Below, piece by piece: positions 63,355 to 64,000 of a stretch of 64,000 bases of DNA. A program made the position numbers and the translations under genes. Positions within the stretch are counted from its first letter, which is position 1; every line of letters begins with the position of its first letter. Source of the stretch: Moritella marina ATCC 15381 (GTDB lineage: Bacteria; Pseudomonadota; Gammaproteobacteria; Enterobacterales; Moritellaceae); contig NZ_CP044399.1 of NCBI RefSeq assembly GCF_008931805.1, positions 372,001 through 436,000 on the forward strand, written 5' to 3'. The notes under the pieces are model-generated. The model saw only the letters and a program-made list of their open reading frames with translations, ran no database searches and had not been told where the DNA came from.

Positions 63355-64000
63355 ATGAATAATTCAAAACTCCCCCCAACCTCCAGCGGTTTGTTTAATA
63401 GCCCCAAAAATCGCGCAATTATTTTCCAAGTGCTTTCTTTAGTGGTTGTGGTTTTATGCATTTTTTACTTCGTTAACAACATGTTTGATAATGTAGCAAA
63501 AGGGGTATCACTACAGGTTTCTCATTCTTAGGTGAAACAGCTGGTTTTGGTGTCAGCCAATCACTTATTCCTTATGATGATACAAGTTCAACGTTTTTAG
63601 ATGTATTTATTGTTGGTATATTAAATACCATACTAGTGGGCGTGATTGGTATTGTGCTCGCGTCTATTATTGGCCTTATGGTTGGTATTGGTCGTCTATC
63701 TTCTAATTATTTAATCGCTAAATTATCACTGGTTTATATTGAAACCTTTCGTAACATACCGATTTTATTGCAAATTTTATTTTGGTATAACGTGGTACTT
63801 GCAGCACTACCAAGCCCGCGCCAAAGTATTTCTTATTTTGATTCTGTCTTTATTAATAACCGCGGTTTAATTGTACCGGATCCGATCTTTGAATCGGGCA
63901 GTAGTTTTATTCTTATCGCGTTTGTACTGGCTTGTATTAGTGTGGTCTTTCTGAGCAAGTGGGCAATCAAACGCCATGATCTAACGGGCGAAGAGTTTCC
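63355..64000 (+). pseudogene. aapQ: Amino-acid ABC transporter permease AapQ, frameshifted and cut by the window end
   Basis: From ATG at 63355 the frame reads MNNSKLPPTSSGLFNSPKN, one membrane helix and NNMFDNVAKG, then a TAG stop at 63529 after 58 codons. In the -1 frame, the AapQ sequence continues without a stop to the window end: GITTGFSFLGETAGFGVSQS, LIPYDD, then permease helices and ETFRNIPILLQ. The break is at CAAAAGGGG (63497-63505): one extra A would restore VAKRGITTG. Options are a sequencing or assembly indel, a recent inactivating deletion, or -1 ribosomal slippage at A-AAA-GGG. The downstream half is intact, so the lesion is recent or not real. Confidence 0.85.

Overview
The window is a chromosomal segment from a moderately AT-rich, polarly flagellated marine gammaproteobacterium of the Vibrio/Shewanella/Moritella/Psychromonas type. 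A cold-adapted genus such as Moritella is my best guess. This rests on gene order (uvrC-pgsA-tRNA; flrABC-fliE..flhB-flhAFG-fliA-cheYZAB-parC-parP-cheW-DUF2802-ccmABCDEFGHI) and on family resemblance, not on a database search.

Layout. 1-5.3 kb: 3' end of uvrC, pgsA, then a tandem tRNA array (4 Leu-TAA, 3 Cys-GCA). It is followed by a leftward serine hydrolase, a tiny Tat-signal ORF and a fifth identical tRNA-Leu with its own promoter and terminator. 5.3-8.9 kb: a secreted hypothetical protein and a secD-secF pair. 9.1-38.6 kb: one continuous block for the polar flagellum and chemotaxis. It holds the regulators (flrA, flrB, flrC, fliA), basal body and C-ring genes (fliE, F, G, L, M, N), export apparatus (fliH, I, J, O, P, Q, R, flhB, flhA), hook-length control (fliK), polar number and placement (flhF, flhG), chemotaxis core (cheY, Z, A, B, W) and polar array positioning (parC, parP). 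Sigma-54-type promoters with exact GG-N10-GC spacing sit before flrB, fliE, fliK and flhA, which splits the block into FlrA/FlrC-type transcription units. 38.7-46.4 kb: a DUF2802 gene and the complete cytochrome c maturation system ccmABCDEFGHI. 46.5-54.5 kb: translation and RNA functions (ribosomal-protein hydroxylase roxA, a stand-alone EF-G, RhlE and DbpA DEAD-box helicases flanking a cold-shock protein with a long leader) plus a DUF3087 membrane protein. 54.5-59.1 kb: a leftward glpA-glpB-glpC operon (anaerobic glycerol-3-phosphate dehydrogenase) with an FNR-like box upstream, and a 39-aa ORF beyond its end. 59.2-64 kb: a LysR regulator divergent from a short-chain dehydrogenase, a small hypothetical gene, and the start of a general amino-acid ABC transporter (aapJ, then an aapQ that carries a one-base frameshift).

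Most of the window is conserved core genome. I found no prophage, CRISPR array, IS element or defence locus. Items most worth a second look are the recently amplified Cys-Leu tRNA array and its detached fifth Leu copy, the aapQ frameshift at an A4G4 run that a -1 slip would repair exactly, the hexanucleotide microsatellite and triplicated acidic motif in the CheA linker, the non-ATG starts of flhF, cheY and parC, and two small unassigned ORFs (Tat-signal, 71 aa; ITNF-repeat, 39 aa).
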